Positions 33,301-44,372 of a stretch of DNA of 64,000 bases are shown piece after piece (position 1 is the stretch's first letter; every line of letters begins with the position of its first letter). The DNA is from Batrachochytrium dendrobatidis JAM81 (taxonomy: Eukaryota; Chytridiomycota; Chytridiomycetes; Rhizophydiales), in contig NW_006281105.1 in NCBI RefSeq assembly GCF_000203795.2, positions 1,178,001-1,242,000 of the forward strand. Direction: 5' to 3'. The position numbers and the translations under genes were made by a program. Under the pieces are notes generated by a model. The model ran no database searches, was not told the origin of the DNA, and saw nothing but the letters and a program-made list of their open reading frames with translations.

Positions 33301-36300
33301 AAAATTAGAGCTGAATGATTTTGCTAATCCACCATCTATTCAAAAAGATGCCGCAATCAGCATGTCTAAATCCGACACTCAAAAGGTGCTGTTTAAAGAT
33401 TCATCTGCACAAAATGATCATAAAGATGACGTTTCTTTTTTCACTAGAGTACCAACCAGTACACCTGCTGAACCATCTGCATCCACATCATTGAATTCCA
33501 ATGCCATCATAAGCAATCTACAAGCATCAGAACAGCCCATACAGCAGTCCTGCCGTCCAGCCACTGATTTTGATTTAGAAACAATGCGTGCAATGAAAGA
33601 CCATATCAAATCTCTCGAGTCTGAATCGATCCAAACTGAAAATGAGATGAATACATTGCGCGAGCAAGTAGAGTTTCTTGAACGCAAACTCAGTGAGGTT
33701 CAGCTTAAAAACACGCAAACATTAATCAATGACACTGAAAACCCGAGTGCGTCCGTTGTGATGATGCTTAAAGCCGGCCCAAATATTAGTCGCAAGGATG
33801 CAGAGACGTTACGTAAAGAGTTGAATGAGCAAGAGACTTTAATTCGAGGTGTAAGTGCAATATTTAATTATTTAGGAATTGGGCAGTGTGTTTTGATCCA
33901 AATGCGAGTATTATTCATTCATGTTTTTGTTTAAAATCAATAGTATCAAAATGAGAACGAAAAACTGACAACCCAAGTCAAGACACTACGCAAGGAACTA
34001 AAAGAGTCTGATCAGCGCCACTATCTTAAGCAGAAATGCTGCTACGTGAAAATGCTATGTTGAAGACAATGGTAGGCGGCGCTTCAGCAGGGAATATTAC
34101 AAGTAATGATGACACAGTAGAGTCATCTCAAGGCGTCAATAGTGATCGAAATACTATTGGATCTACTGTTCAAGGCAATCTATTACCACAAGCAGGAAAT
34201 GCTTCTTATGATCCATCCATTACCCGATCTAAAACAGCTACCAACCGACCTCACCAAAGCGATTTCTCATCTGTTAAAGCTCAAGTTCGTATCGAATCTC
34301 TCGAGCAATCCTTGGCCACTCTACGTCACACATCCAGAGCCATTGAAAGCGATTTACAGGCACGTATTATTCATCTTGAAGCTCAGCTTGCTGATGCAAA
34401 TTTAAAACTCGTTGCTTTGGAAAGTAGCGATCCAGAGAAACTTAAACGGCTGGAGTCGGACTTTAAACTTCGTTGCGAGACTTACGAGACCTACATTGTT
34501 GAGTTGGAGGGAAAATTGGAAATGTATATGGAAAATATGGACATTGTTGACGAGTCTCGGCAGAAATCGGATATGCAACAACATGTGATACTTGATTTAA
34601 AGAAAGAGATTGAGCGATTGGAGCAGGTGATTAGTTTTTTGACATCACAATCCCAACGTAAATCTGATAATGGTACAGGTGTGAAAACACCTCGTGGTGC
34701 TAGTAAAGTTGCACCTGATACCGTTAAGCAGATTCAAGCTGGGACAGTCCGGATTCGAGAGCTGGAGCAGCAAGTAGAGAAGTTGCGAAGAGAGAAACTG
34801 GAACTAGAAGTAGATAGGCACACAAAAACTATTGCGGACGTGACTCGTACTCCCAAACCTCCTTTGGAAGAGACTGACCATGTTCGATTGTTGAGACAGC
34901 GCGTTAAAAAATTGCAGACTGAATATGAAGCTGTGGTCGGTGAGAATAATAGCAAAACTCGGATCATGCAAGACGAGGTGTGTAGTTTATTTATGAATTC
35001 AATGTACTATCATACCATCTCTTTGTACCATATTTTGGCATAGCCTAAAATCGTGATTGGTTAGTGTTGTGATCTAATATCAACTTTTTATTTTGATACA
35101 AGATCAAGAGATTGCAAATGCAGTATGAAGCCAAAATTCAAAAACTTGAGGTAATAATCCAGGACTTGCAGGCATCTCCACCAGGTAATAAAATCGCATC
35201 ATCCACTCAATTAAAAGTTGGAACCGTACCTCAGCATACCCAAGCACTAGAGAAACAGTCGGAAGCTGCAACATTGGGTACAACCAGTGATTTAGCTGAA
35301 TCTCTGACATTACAAGGACAGGAACTATCGTCTATTGACTCCTTGATTGGAAACCAGCGCGAAATAGCGCTTTCTAAACGCATATTGGATTTGCAAAGTT
35401 TAGTTGATGAACAGTCTAAACGCATTGACCAGCTTTGCAGAGAACGGCAGCGTTTTGAATCAGAGACAACTGCACTCATTCAAGGCAAAGATGAACTGAT
35501 TGAATCTTACCGAATCAAAATTGTCGAACAGCAAAAAGAATTCCATCACAAGGTATTTGCAGTTGACGATCATGCTCGGATGGATGAGATTCATGCCATG
35601 CGACTTGAGTTGGAATCTACTAGATCGGAATTGGCCTCTGTTCGAAATAAATTAGAGATTAGCGAGGAAACACGGCGATCAGTGCAGGAATCTACCATCT
35701 CAATTATGAGGCAAGCACAGGAGGAAAATGCCAAGATTTCTCGAGAGAATCATGAACAAGGAATTATGTGGCTTCGACAGGAGTTTCAAAAAAAGTGGAA
35801 TGACTCCAACAAACACGAGGATGTTACCAATCTGCACAGTAAAATTAAAATGCTTGAAGCAGAACTTGCCATGCTGCGACAAACTGCTTCGAATACCGTG
35901 ACTGGAAACAGTGATAAGGCTGTTGCATATCAGGCGCAAATCAAGGCACTTGAAGAGGAAGTGGATCATTTTAAAACACTCAGCTCAACATTGCAATCTG
36001 AAAATCAGCGACTTGTTTCTAGTTTGTCAGCTGCTAAAAAAAAGTGGCCACCGGCTATGCACCATTTTGAAGCACTTTCATCTCGTATTCGAGAGTTGGA
36101 AGAGTCTGCTCGACGACGAGAGACTGAAATCGCCAAACTTTTGGTTCAACATCGTGGAGATTTAGAATCCAAGATTCAAATGGAGCATCGCCGGTATCAA
36201 GATATGGTGCATCACAAGGACTCTGAGATTCAAGGATTTCGTAAGGAGTTGGACAAGGTGTTGCAGGGTATAAAGCTACTGCGAAAGCAGAATGCCTTGA

Positions 36301-36308
36301 ATCAATAG
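30331..36308 (+). CDS. CEP162: CEP162 homologue (ciliary transition-zone coiled coil), apparent frameshift
   Basis: Exons 30331-30426, 30533-32760, 32848-33850, 33944-34977, 35103-36308; about 1855 residues. The N-terminal ~1100 residues are disordered (Ser/Thr/Asp-rich). From about 1050 the protein is coiled coil. Key blocks match CEP162: GYQNENEKL, LRQRVKKLQTEYEAVV, GIMWLRQEFQKKW and WPPAMHHFEALSSRIRELE near the C-terminus. In animals CEP162 binds microtubules at the distal centriole and promotes transition-zone assembly, fitting a zoospore flagellum. Inside exon 4 the frame changes near 34031-34035 (CAGAAATG): upstream coding ends in one frame and LLRENAMLKTM continues in the next, with no room for an intron. 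One missing A in the run of As would explain it. This may be an assembly error or a real lesion. Confidence 0.82.
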
Positions 36309-36410
36309 TCTTCATTACCAATCTATAATAAATACAAACTGACAGTATTCTTTTTCAAATTGAGTCGCTCATTCACTAATTAGTATGGGCAACACTTGAC
36401 ATACCACTAG

Positions 36411-36695
36411 GACAATGAGGGTTGTCCATTGACTACAGAATTTGGGTTTTCAACATACAGGGACTACCAAACCATGAGCATTTAAGAAATGTCAGAGCGA
36501 TCTCCAGCTGGACAACTTCCGCGTCCAACAGACGTAATCTTGGACGATGATTTGGTTGACCACGTCAAGCCTGGTGATCGTGTTCGTTTGGTTGGAACCT
36601 ATCAATCTATTGGAAAACATGCGGCGTCTGTATCTGCCACATTCAAGTCTATGATTCTTGCCAACCACATCACCTTTCTTGAAAAGCTGCTGTAA
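36411..36695 (+). pseudogene. Isolated MCM3 fragment with in-frame stop
   Basis: Read from GAC 36411, the translation carries TTEFGFSTYRDYQTMSI, a TAA stop (36483-36485), then EMSERSPAGQLPRPTDVILD and DDLVDHVKPGDRVRLVGTY. This is the OB-fold segment of the replicative helicase subunit MCM3. MCM3 proteins have a Gln codon where the TAA stands, so a CAA/CAG-to-TAA change is likely. The fragment is preceded by an acceptor-like CCACTAG and ends at LANHITFLEKLL with a stop. No other part of MCM3 (zinc region, Walker A, arginine finger) is visible on either side. It therefore looks like a stranded exon copy of a gene located elsewhere. Confidence 0.8.
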
Positions 36696-37236
36696 ATAAA
36701 ATACAAAAAATGATGGTTTGCAAATCCAGATTTACATTGTGTATTGTATTGGCTTGATCAATCTGAAAACTATTGATATATTAAACATACAAACAGTTAC
36801 CAGCTAAAGCGGGTGTACTCACTCGGATACCATTAATATACGAGATATACATTATTTGAATCTATTTTGCTATGGTCATGTTATAATCAATATAATGTTG
36901 AATAGAAACAGAGACTACTATTTCCAAAATCAACATGGAAATATATGCTATATACAGAAATAGCAAATTACTAGCAATACTTATCTCTAGCAATTTTAAA
37001 ATGGTTGTATTTCAGATAATAACTAATCATTGACAACAACTGTTGTTTATTATGCCCAGATAGTCAAAATTGTCCTAAATAAGCTAGCGTTTGTCCATGC
37101 AGAATCTAAATCATCAGTAGCTTTAATGTTTCTGAGCACCATAGCTATATACCAATCCAGTTCAGACAACCATGAAATATGCATACGGGTAAAATAATGT
37201 ATTAGTATAATGTTCTACCACTACTTCAAGATCCAG
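36696..37236. other. AT-rich intergenic region
   Basis: 541 bases between the MCM3 fragment and RPB10, very AT-rich. I searched it for further MCM3 motifs and found none. No repeat-family core. Confidence 0.5.
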
Positions 37237-37556
37237 TTACCAATCAAATCCTGGAACAACATACTGTAGAATTTTTTCGATAAAATCAATATGACTGAGG
37301 ACCATACGTCTGCAACAATATCTCTTAAGACCGAGTGCATCCAATGCCTTTCCTTCGGTCGTATCGCCTTGAAGAAGACTGAGATATGGCTGCCATTTAT
37401 CACCAACCACCTTCCCACAGCTGTAACCGAAATCGATCAACGCAATGAAACGAAAACAAAAGTCAATACGTTGTGATGATATCCAGTTTACTCCAATACG
37501 AATGGCCGTATAGTTCAGAATAAAAAATACCTGAAGCATCGAACAGGAATAATCAT
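37237..37556 (-). CDS. RPB10: RNA polymerase I/II/III subunit RPABC5 (Rpb10)
   Basis: Two exons on the minus strand: 37556-37531 and 37420-37237 (69 residues). Exon 1 encodes MIIPVRCF; the split codon AG|C gives Ser and joins to [17 protein letters not shown], rebuilding the CFxCG zinc motif at the N-terminus. The second zinc pair is RYCCRRM within [19 protein letters not shown], the invariant Rpb10 signature. The protein is the normal length for this family (about 67-71). It is a shared core subunit that helps assemble the Rpb3-type platform in all three nuclear polymerases. The frame of exon 2 is open upstream but would replace the zinc motif, so the spliced start is clearly right. Confidence 0.95.
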
Positions 37557-38059
37557 TGTATGGAAACTTGAAAAACTTTTTGTGCTAAACTACTCAAGAT
37601 TCCAAATGGCAGTGACAGTAGGTTTAGTGGTTTATCCAGACTCGAATCTCCACCATTGAAGCAATGATAAAAACTATGCAGTTTGAGCCCATACCTTTGG
37701 ATGGAAGCTGAACCAGCAATGTTCCTTTTACAATTCAGGTAGAACCAAAAGACGAATTTGATTTTGGCTGTTTTTGTATTATTTGGCCAATTTGTCCAAT
37801 TTGTCCAATTGGTCGAAATCTTGAGTGCACTTGTCAAAGGTTTATGCCATTACAATGATTGGTTTTGCCAAATTATGACCATTCAACAAAATATAATACT
37901 TTTCCTATATATCTACACTTGACTCCATCAATAATCCAGTTTGAATCTGTGATTTTGAAAAATAAATGCTCAAGCCAATATCTAATGAATAAAACATTCT
38001 TAACCAACTCCAATATCTACACTCTAGTATTCAAATGAAAAAACCACATATGCTTTTAA
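37557..38059. other. Intergenic region, minor direct repeats
   Basis: 503 bases containing the RPB10 promoter and SSZ1 3' end. AATTTGTCC is repeated in tandem near 37788-37806. An inverted CCAAT (GATTGG) near 37857 could serve RPB10. No coding sequence. Confidence 0.45.
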
Positions 38060-40256
38060 TTACTTGACAACAACCTTGACTTTTTGGCCAGAGGTCTTTT
38101 CACTAGCACTAATATGCAAAGAATGATCTTTTTCAATAGTCAACATGACCTCGATTGATTTATCGGCAGCTTCGGGAATATCAGATATCACAACTTCAGC
38201 AAGCAACGTGTTTTTCTTGGCTGTTTTAGATTCGCCTTCGTAAATAGCCAGATAGGCGGATGCTTGTGTACTAGTGGATAGCCCCATGGTGATAGAACGA
38301 CGCACAGGAATAGGTGCACCAACCGGAATTAGGGTTGCAAATGCACCGCCAGCTACTTCAATACCGATGCTTTTAGAGATGTGATCAGCATGAGCAATTT
38401 CCTTGGTGTTGGTAGAAGTGATATAATCAATATTGGCGTTGGCAAGAATAATAGATGCCTGAACTGCACATCCAAGAGAAATGGCTTCATCAGGCTCAAC
38501 ATCGGCGCGGAACGCAGTGGTTTCAGGGAAAAGCGACTTCATGATTTGCTGGAAACGAGGCATACGAGAAGACCCTCCAACAACAAACACTTCGTCAACG
38601 TCTTTGGCCTCGACATTAGCCTCAGCAAGAGCCTTGGCAACCGTGGCACAGCAACGCGAGTAAAGGGGTTCGGCAAGTATTTCAAAACGACCACGATTGA
38701 TGTTTCCATGGTAGTCCATGCCATCATAGAGGGATTCGACGGAGCAAGGAGCAGTGTCTTGGCGGGTAAGAGCACGCTTGGTGCGTTCACAAGCCTTTCG
38801 AAGCTTTTGGAGAGCACGTCGATTATCAGCAACATCAGCCTTGGTTTTACGCATAAATTCTTGACGCACAAACTCGACAAGAATTTCGTCAAAGCTGATT
38901 CCACCAAGATCTGCCTCATCAATTGATGACTCGATCGTGTAGAGACCGTCGTGGGAGGAGAGAACAGTTACGTTAAACTGATGGGCACCCAAGTCTAGCA
39001 CTACAGTTTGCTTATCGGTCTTGACTATGGGCTCAGCAGTAGAGTCTTGAGTTTGAGCAAGTTGGGTAGCAGCAGCCTCAAAAGCCAATACTGCAGCAAT
39101 AGGCTCGTGGATAGGGTATGCTACATCAAATCCAGCCTCTTTGGCAGCCTTGAGAAGGTCTTGCTTTTGAGTTTCTTCAAAGTGAGGGGGGATAGAAATG
39201 ACACACCCATCAACCTTGCTACTTAAAAAGTACTCTGCAGTTTCTTTGATTTTCTTTAGATATTTTGCAGTAACTGCAATGACAGAATAGATTTCGGTGG
39301 TTTCCTCGCCATCATCGTTCATCAAAGTTACCTCGTACATTGGCACGGAAGCATCATCTGCTGACCCTGCAATGGTGAAAGGATGTTTCTTGGATTGCAG
39401 CTGAACTTCTGGATCATCCATTCTAGTGGTTTAATAAAAATATAGTAGATCAAAAAGTATGTGATGTTAGCAGTCATTTCAGTACTGACTATAAAATCAA
39501 ACATTGTGCACAGGTATTCAATAAAACATACTTTTTTCCAAGAACATTTCTAAAGTGAAAGATTGTGCTTTTGGCATTTGCCATGGCCTGAATGTGTGCC
39601 TGAGTTCCGCAGAGCTAAACAATCCATAAATACCCAACATTGCATTTACAAGAAAATAATGGTTAAAGATCAACGTTTCGTTCCATTGAATATAAATCTT
39701 CTTTGGATGGTTAAATTCAAAAGATTGGTGCACTATAAAATAATGAACCAAATCTGGTTCATTATTGCCAAAAAATTAAAATCCAATATTACCTCTTCGT
39801 GGGCAGTAAACGCTACATAGGATGGAATCTGTCTATCACCATCTTCATTAGCAATAGTTTCACCATTCTTGCCATCCTATCAATACCACGCACGAAGACA
39901 TAAAAAATACTGTTAGTCTAGGCATGACAATATATTCTAAATTGAGGGCAAATGGCAGACTGGAAAAAAAAACATGCAATAGCTCATATGCATCAAACTC
40001 GTTCTTCACCAAGTACAATGACATTGGTTTATATCAAATAAAAAAAAGAACCAAAAGTTGGAGTAGCAACCAGTCCAGTGACAACTTTGAATCGTTGACC
40101 GAATAGAAATCATATTCCACCATTTGAACACCCCAAGCCAATACCACTTGAATTGATTACCTTGGAAACAATCGATACGGAAGAGTATACAGTACCAAAG
40201 CTGATACCAACCAGCAATGGCTGACCCTCTTCTTTAACCTCAATCTGTTTTGCCAT
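38060..40256 (-). CDS. SSZ1: Ssz1/HSPA14-type Hsp70 (ribosome-associated complex)
   Basis: Four exons on the minus strand: 40256-40161, 39876-39793, 39614-39532, 39422-38060 (541 residues, the size of Ssz1). The ATPase domain starts LLVGISFGTVYSSVSIV, continues GETIANEDGDRQIPSYVAF, and includes VVLDLGAHQFNVTVLS and VDEVFVVGGSSRMPRFQQI. The lengths and the degenerate phosphate-1 loop (ISFGTVYSS instead of the canonical DLGTT pattern) point to the atypical Ssz1/HSPA14 branch rather than a folding Hsp70. The substrate-binding part is short (about 390-541) and lacks the C-terminal lid. Ssz1 pairs with the J-protein Zuo1 at the ribosome exit and stimulates Ssb on nascent chains. A 12-bp perfect hairpin lies in intron 2. 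Confidence 0.88.
39739..39766. repeat. Perfect 12-bp stem-loop in SSZ1 intron 2
   Basis: AATAATGAACCA (39739-39750), loop AATC, TGGTTCATTATT (39755-39766): a perfect 12-base-pair inverted repeat. It sits in the middle of the 178-base intron between SSZ1 exons 2 and 3, so it would be transcribed and removed on splicing. Confidence 0.75.
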
Positions 40257-40381
40257 ATTCTTGTATATGTTATAAAAATCGACTAAAGTTGTGTAAAAGC
40301 AATTTTTTCTTTTCACTTTTATTTTGGATTACGAAACACCAAGTTGCAACTGCAATTTATTATCAAATCGATTCTAAACAT

Positions 40382-43120
40382 TCAAACAAGCTTGCCTAGC
40401 ATTCTGAACCATCCAACAGTAACGCATCCACTCAGGATTCCCCAAGTGGAATCTATCAATCCAGTTATCAGCAATGTTATTGTCCACACACATACATCTT
40501 CCCACACAACAGCTATTTTGGCATATCTATGTAGATTCATCCACATTTGCTTCCATGCAAGTGGTTTGGACTGAACAGGCAAACCCTCGTATAGACATGG
40601 CAAAGTGTTGGCAACAGCCAACTCCTGTTCTGACTCCTCATTAATATGTGTATATTCTGTGGCTTCCGACCTATTTGATAGCAATGACTGTCTGACACTT
40701 TTGTGCCACAATCCATCCAAATCTGCTTGCTTGGCATTTACTAAAGCATCTACAACCAATCCTTTTATGCCCGTTACGCGTTTCAAAGGTTTCCAGATAG
40801 CAGCAACAATCACTGCAGATAGTACTGGTGCAGGTATGTGTTGAAAAGGCGCTGTGAAAAAGGATATAATTAGACCAATGATTCCTACTGTTATAAGGCA
40901 TGCTAATGGTGTACGCAGGTCAGTTTGGTGTGCCAAGACTGCACTACGAGAAAGTCCTGCACCAGAAACAAAGCATGTGAAAAAAGAAGAAACTAGTTGA
41001 GATAGTGACAGAGCAAGTAGTTCCTGTGCGTCTTGACCTTTTTTTAACTGTTGAGTATCAGGATTTAAATTGGAATTGGTTAACGAATGACGAGATTGCT
41101 CTTGCAAAGGCTGCACTGTCTCGGCTGAATTATGGTGCAAGCAATCATTCGTGCCATTTGCAATGATCAATTCGTCATTACCAATTGATGGATTTATAGG
41201 TCGAATAATTGTTACATTTGAAAAGGTGCAAATGATTGAAATGGAAGTCACATACGTCACTAATGCAATTGAAAACACACTGGGTAATAGAAATACTACC
41301 AGCGCAAAGAGCTCTGATAACGTAGGCTGTGGTACATCTGCTATTTGAGCAAAAGGTTGATTTTTAAATAAGGTTTTTGAAAGCGTGGCATTTGAGACGG
41401 TGTTGTAAACGCTTGGAAAGGACCATGGCAACGAAAATGTAGGAAACCCTGACTGGATATGTCCAATAGTTTTGATTTTGTAAATCTGTGGAAGATGAAA
41501 AAAGAAAGAAACTAGAGTTGAAATGAGAATTGCCACCAAGACTGCAGGAATAACTGCCCGTGATGTTGCCAAGGGTTGTGTTGGCAGGGGCTTGTTTTGA
41601 CTGGATCTTTGACTCTGATCGGGAGTCTCTGTAATGGGCTCAAAAGGCATCTCACTTTGTGCGTCATAAGTTAGCGAAACTTCGGAAAAGATGTCACTAT
41701 CATTCAGTAGTGGGCCATCAAGCCCATTTTGAAGCGAGTGTAGTGGCTTGTGTCCAAGTATTTTGGAACTAGAGGCTTGATTTTCCAAAGTTGTATGGAT
41801 AGTTCCGTATCCTGTTCCGTGTAGAATGCTTAAACTGGTAGGATGGAGTGAATGGGCAGATGCACTAGGTGTGATCCCATATCGCGTATGTGGGTTATCT
41901 ATGACAGATTCTTGTGAATTGCGCCTTTTAGGTTTTGTGCGTACTGCAAGAGATGAGTTGGTATCTGAATCATTCTCAGCTTTTATCTCATTTCCTATTG
42001 AAACTGTGGAGGCCATCTGCAATTTGTTGTTAGACTTTCGAATCCATTGACGCAGTGCTTCCTCGCATTTCGGTAGCCCAATAATCATTGCTATGGTGAC
42101 TACACCCAGTACTACTGAAACCCAATTGATATTGCCAGCTTGTTTCACAAGCTGAATCCACGTATCAATATTTGGACTGATGCCCTTAGTCGCCATGATT
42201 CGCACTCCAAGGATGTTTTTAATTTGTGATGTCAGGATAGAAAAACTCGCAGCTGTTGTAAATGCATTCATCAGCTGTTTTGTAACAAGCTTTCCAAGGG
42301 GCTTATGAAGTGATACAGAATATATGCTGAGCAAAACCAGACCAAGCATAAACGCTTGAAGGGATGCAATGCAAGTTATATCAGGATATTCTTGCCATGG
42401 GGGAATGGTTGTGCTGTTGGTTGGTAAGCTTGATGACTGATTGCCAAATTGGCGTAGATCCGTAAACCACTTTGCTGCATTTAGAACAGATTCGCCCGCC
42501 ATTAACGATGTCACCGCAAATGGTGCTATTTGAAATTTAAAAAAAGTATACGGGTGAGTAAATGCCATATGGCGTGCCCGATGTTTAGTTTCAACTATGG
42601 AAACCATTACCGATACTGATATATGGAGATGTCCCAAAAATAAAATAAATGATGGGAGGAATACTGGCAGTATATAATCCCTGAATAGGAGGTAGATTGG
42701 CCATGACTAAAAAAGGTATGGAATAGTCAGTGAAATGTTAATTCTTGACAGCGCGGATATGGCTTCATATCAATTAAACTCGTATGATTACTTACCTGCA
42801 TACCCAATAGACTGATTTGGTTGAAAAGAGAATCCACAGTAAGAATAAAAAAAGTTAAAACTGCTTTCCATTTGATGAGTATGACACTTTGGCATGCATT
42901 CTAATGACTATCTAAATAGCCACTTGAAATCACCCAGATTGCATATATGCTCGCCACCACCAAGTTGAGTATACTGTGACCTCATCATCACCCTTTGAGC
43001 ATACTCACATACCTGAGGGATCATCATTGTCACCAATGTAAATCCAGCAAGAATATCATCTGTCAAATATTCCAATCGATACCATGGCAGCCAGCTCGCA
43101 CATGTGAATAGCCTAAACAT
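40382..43120 (-). CDS. SulP/SLC26-family anion transporter lacking a visible STAS domain
   Basis: Four exons on the minus strand: 43120-43013, 42811-42796 (16-base microexon), 42706-42611, 42525-40382 (787 residues). The spliced N-terminal part reads YLTDDILAGFTLVTMMIPQ, SIGYAVMANLPPIQGLYTAS and IPPIIYFIFGTSPYISIAPF, the classic SulP TM1-TM3 signature. More hydrophobic helices follow. A hydrophilic loop of about 160 residues (Ser/Asn/Thr-rich, about 260-420) splits the membrane domain, and a second polar loop occurs near 545-580. The protein ends soon after WTITLLITGLIDSTWGILSG; I see no STAS domain, which most SulP transporters carry. Substrate (sulfate, oxalate, molybdate or other) cannot be told. 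The microexon is needed for phase and supplies conserved residues. Confidence 0.85.
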
Positions 43121-43314
43121 TGTATGACGGGTTTATGCTAGGAAAATATAACACCTAAACAAAACAAAAATATGCTAGCTAGAGAAAGTTGTAAAGCCAT
43201 CGGCAAGTTATATATAGTTCAATGGCTTTGATTGGACAAGCCGTGTATTAGTTGAAAAGCATAACTCGACGAATTGAATCTCGACTTCACCTAAATCATA
43301 TCCAACCCAACTCG
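43121..43314. promoter_or_regulatory. Divergent promoter, SulP / MYCBP
   Basis: 194 bases between start codons. TTATATATAG at about 43209-43218 could act as a TATA element toward MYCBP, about 100 bases before its ATG. Confidence 0.4.
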
Positions 43315-44069
43315 ATGAATACATACCAGGTACAGCCGAGTTTGGCTTGGTTACTATTATACAGTGTATATACAACAAAAATACCCGCTTTTCAACATAT
43401 ATGTTCATCTCCATCACATTCAATTAACCTTGACTACTACAATAGGCTGTTGACCAAAAGAAGGAGGATTTTCGCAAATATCTAGAGCGGAATGGCATCA
43501 TTGACGCGCTGACTAAAGGTAGATATTAAGCCTGTCCTATTCAATTCGTTGGCTAAAGGCACTATCAATAGAACATGCTATCCTTGTTTTGTATCAGTAA
43601 GCTCAAGTGCCGTATATTTACTTTTCAAATTATATAGTTCTTGTTGGTTTGTACGAAGAACCCGAAAAGCCAGATTCGCCAGTCGAGTAAGTCCAAATCT
43701 CAGCTGTCTTGTATCCATCAATTCCTAACAGCTTAAATGTGACTTTTTATCGCTACATTGATTTCCATAGCTATATCAAGCAGTTTTTAAGCGGACCATC
43801 AGATACAGATACAGAAGCACTCCGTCATGAAAATGAAGAACTAAGGCGCAGGGTGGATGAGCTGCAGTCAAGGTTGGATGAGATGTCAGCCACTGTAAGT
43901 TGACCATATATTTGTATGTTTTAAGCAAACCAGATTGACTGTAATACAATCAAACGCACTGCATTTGAACTGTTCGAGTAGAACTAACAATCTATTTTTT
44001 GGAATCAAACATTTATTTGAGCGTTTATAGCCTGCACCAACGGATCCGACTGCAACCATAGCCGAATAG
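43315..44069 (+). CDS. MYCBP: MYCBP/AMY-1 homologue (flagellar FAP174-type)
   Basis: Five short exons: 43315-43329, 43446-43518, 43638-43686, 43771-43894, 44031-44069 (99 residues; animal MYCBP is 103). The spliced protein reads KKEDFRKYLERNGIIDALTK, VLVGLYEEPEKPDSPV, then YIKQFLSGP and a heptad-rich coiled coil ENEELRRRVDELQSRLDEM. This is the MYCBP fold: a helical head and a leucine-zipper tail. Animal MYCBP binds AKAPs and c-Myc. The Chlamydomonas homologue FAP174 is an axonemal protein that contacts AKAP-type scaffolds. A flagellar role is therefore the best guess in a zoosporic fungus. The 15-base first exon (MNTYQ) is inferred and is the least certain part. Confidence 0.88.
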
Positions 44070-44372
44070 AAAGCAAATAAAAAATAAACAAGTCTTGCTA
44101 TCACCAATGTATTCACGTAAAATAGGACACTAGATTAGGATCTCAGAGTACATGATAACCAATCAGTTTCATGGAACGATGGGTGCCAGTTCACTGAGCA
44201 ATATTATTTTTTGAATTCCTTGATAGAGTTGAATAGAAAAATGCAATGAATATTTAAGGATTGTTTATTCTGAAGCAAGAAGCAGTAACTGCAAGATAGA
44301 TACAGAAAAGTTCCATTCTACGTGAATACGGCGTAAAATGAGTGATATTTTGAGATTCCAAGAATAGCACCA
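44070..44372. other. Convergent 3' region of MYCBP and COA8
   Basis: 303 bases between two stop codons, most of which is the repeat element at 44105-44334. Whichever transcripts end here probably carry part of the element in their 3' untranslated regions. Confidence 0.6.
44105..44334. mobile_element. MITE-like element, near-complete copy (B/G, ~230 bp)
   Basis: Left end TGTATTCACGTAAAATAGGAC (44108 on; first 20 bases conserved) and right end CATTCTACGTGAATACGGC (44314-44332) are inverted repeats. The inner left part (AGTACATGATAACCAATCAG) resembles the 53.8-kb copy. The inner right part (GAATAGAAAAATGCAATGAA, then TTATTCTGAAGCAAG) matches the right arm of that same copy. There is no coding capacity. 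It fills the convergent gap between MYCBP and COA8. A target-site duplication is not obvious. Confidence 0.65.

Noticed and set aside
37421..37539. Unspliced RPB10 N-terminal extension
   Set aside because: It lacks the first Cys of the zinc motif, which the 26-base upstream exon supplies.
38381..38926. 181-codon plus-strand frame over SSZ1
   Set aside because: Antisense shadow of the Hsp70 ATPase domain; no independent homology.
44105..44334. Rho-independent-type terminator explanation for the repeat core
   Set aside because: The core is not self-complementary, occurs in an intron and near start codons, and the paired copies share ~100 bp of inner sequence, so a transposon-derived repeat explains it better.
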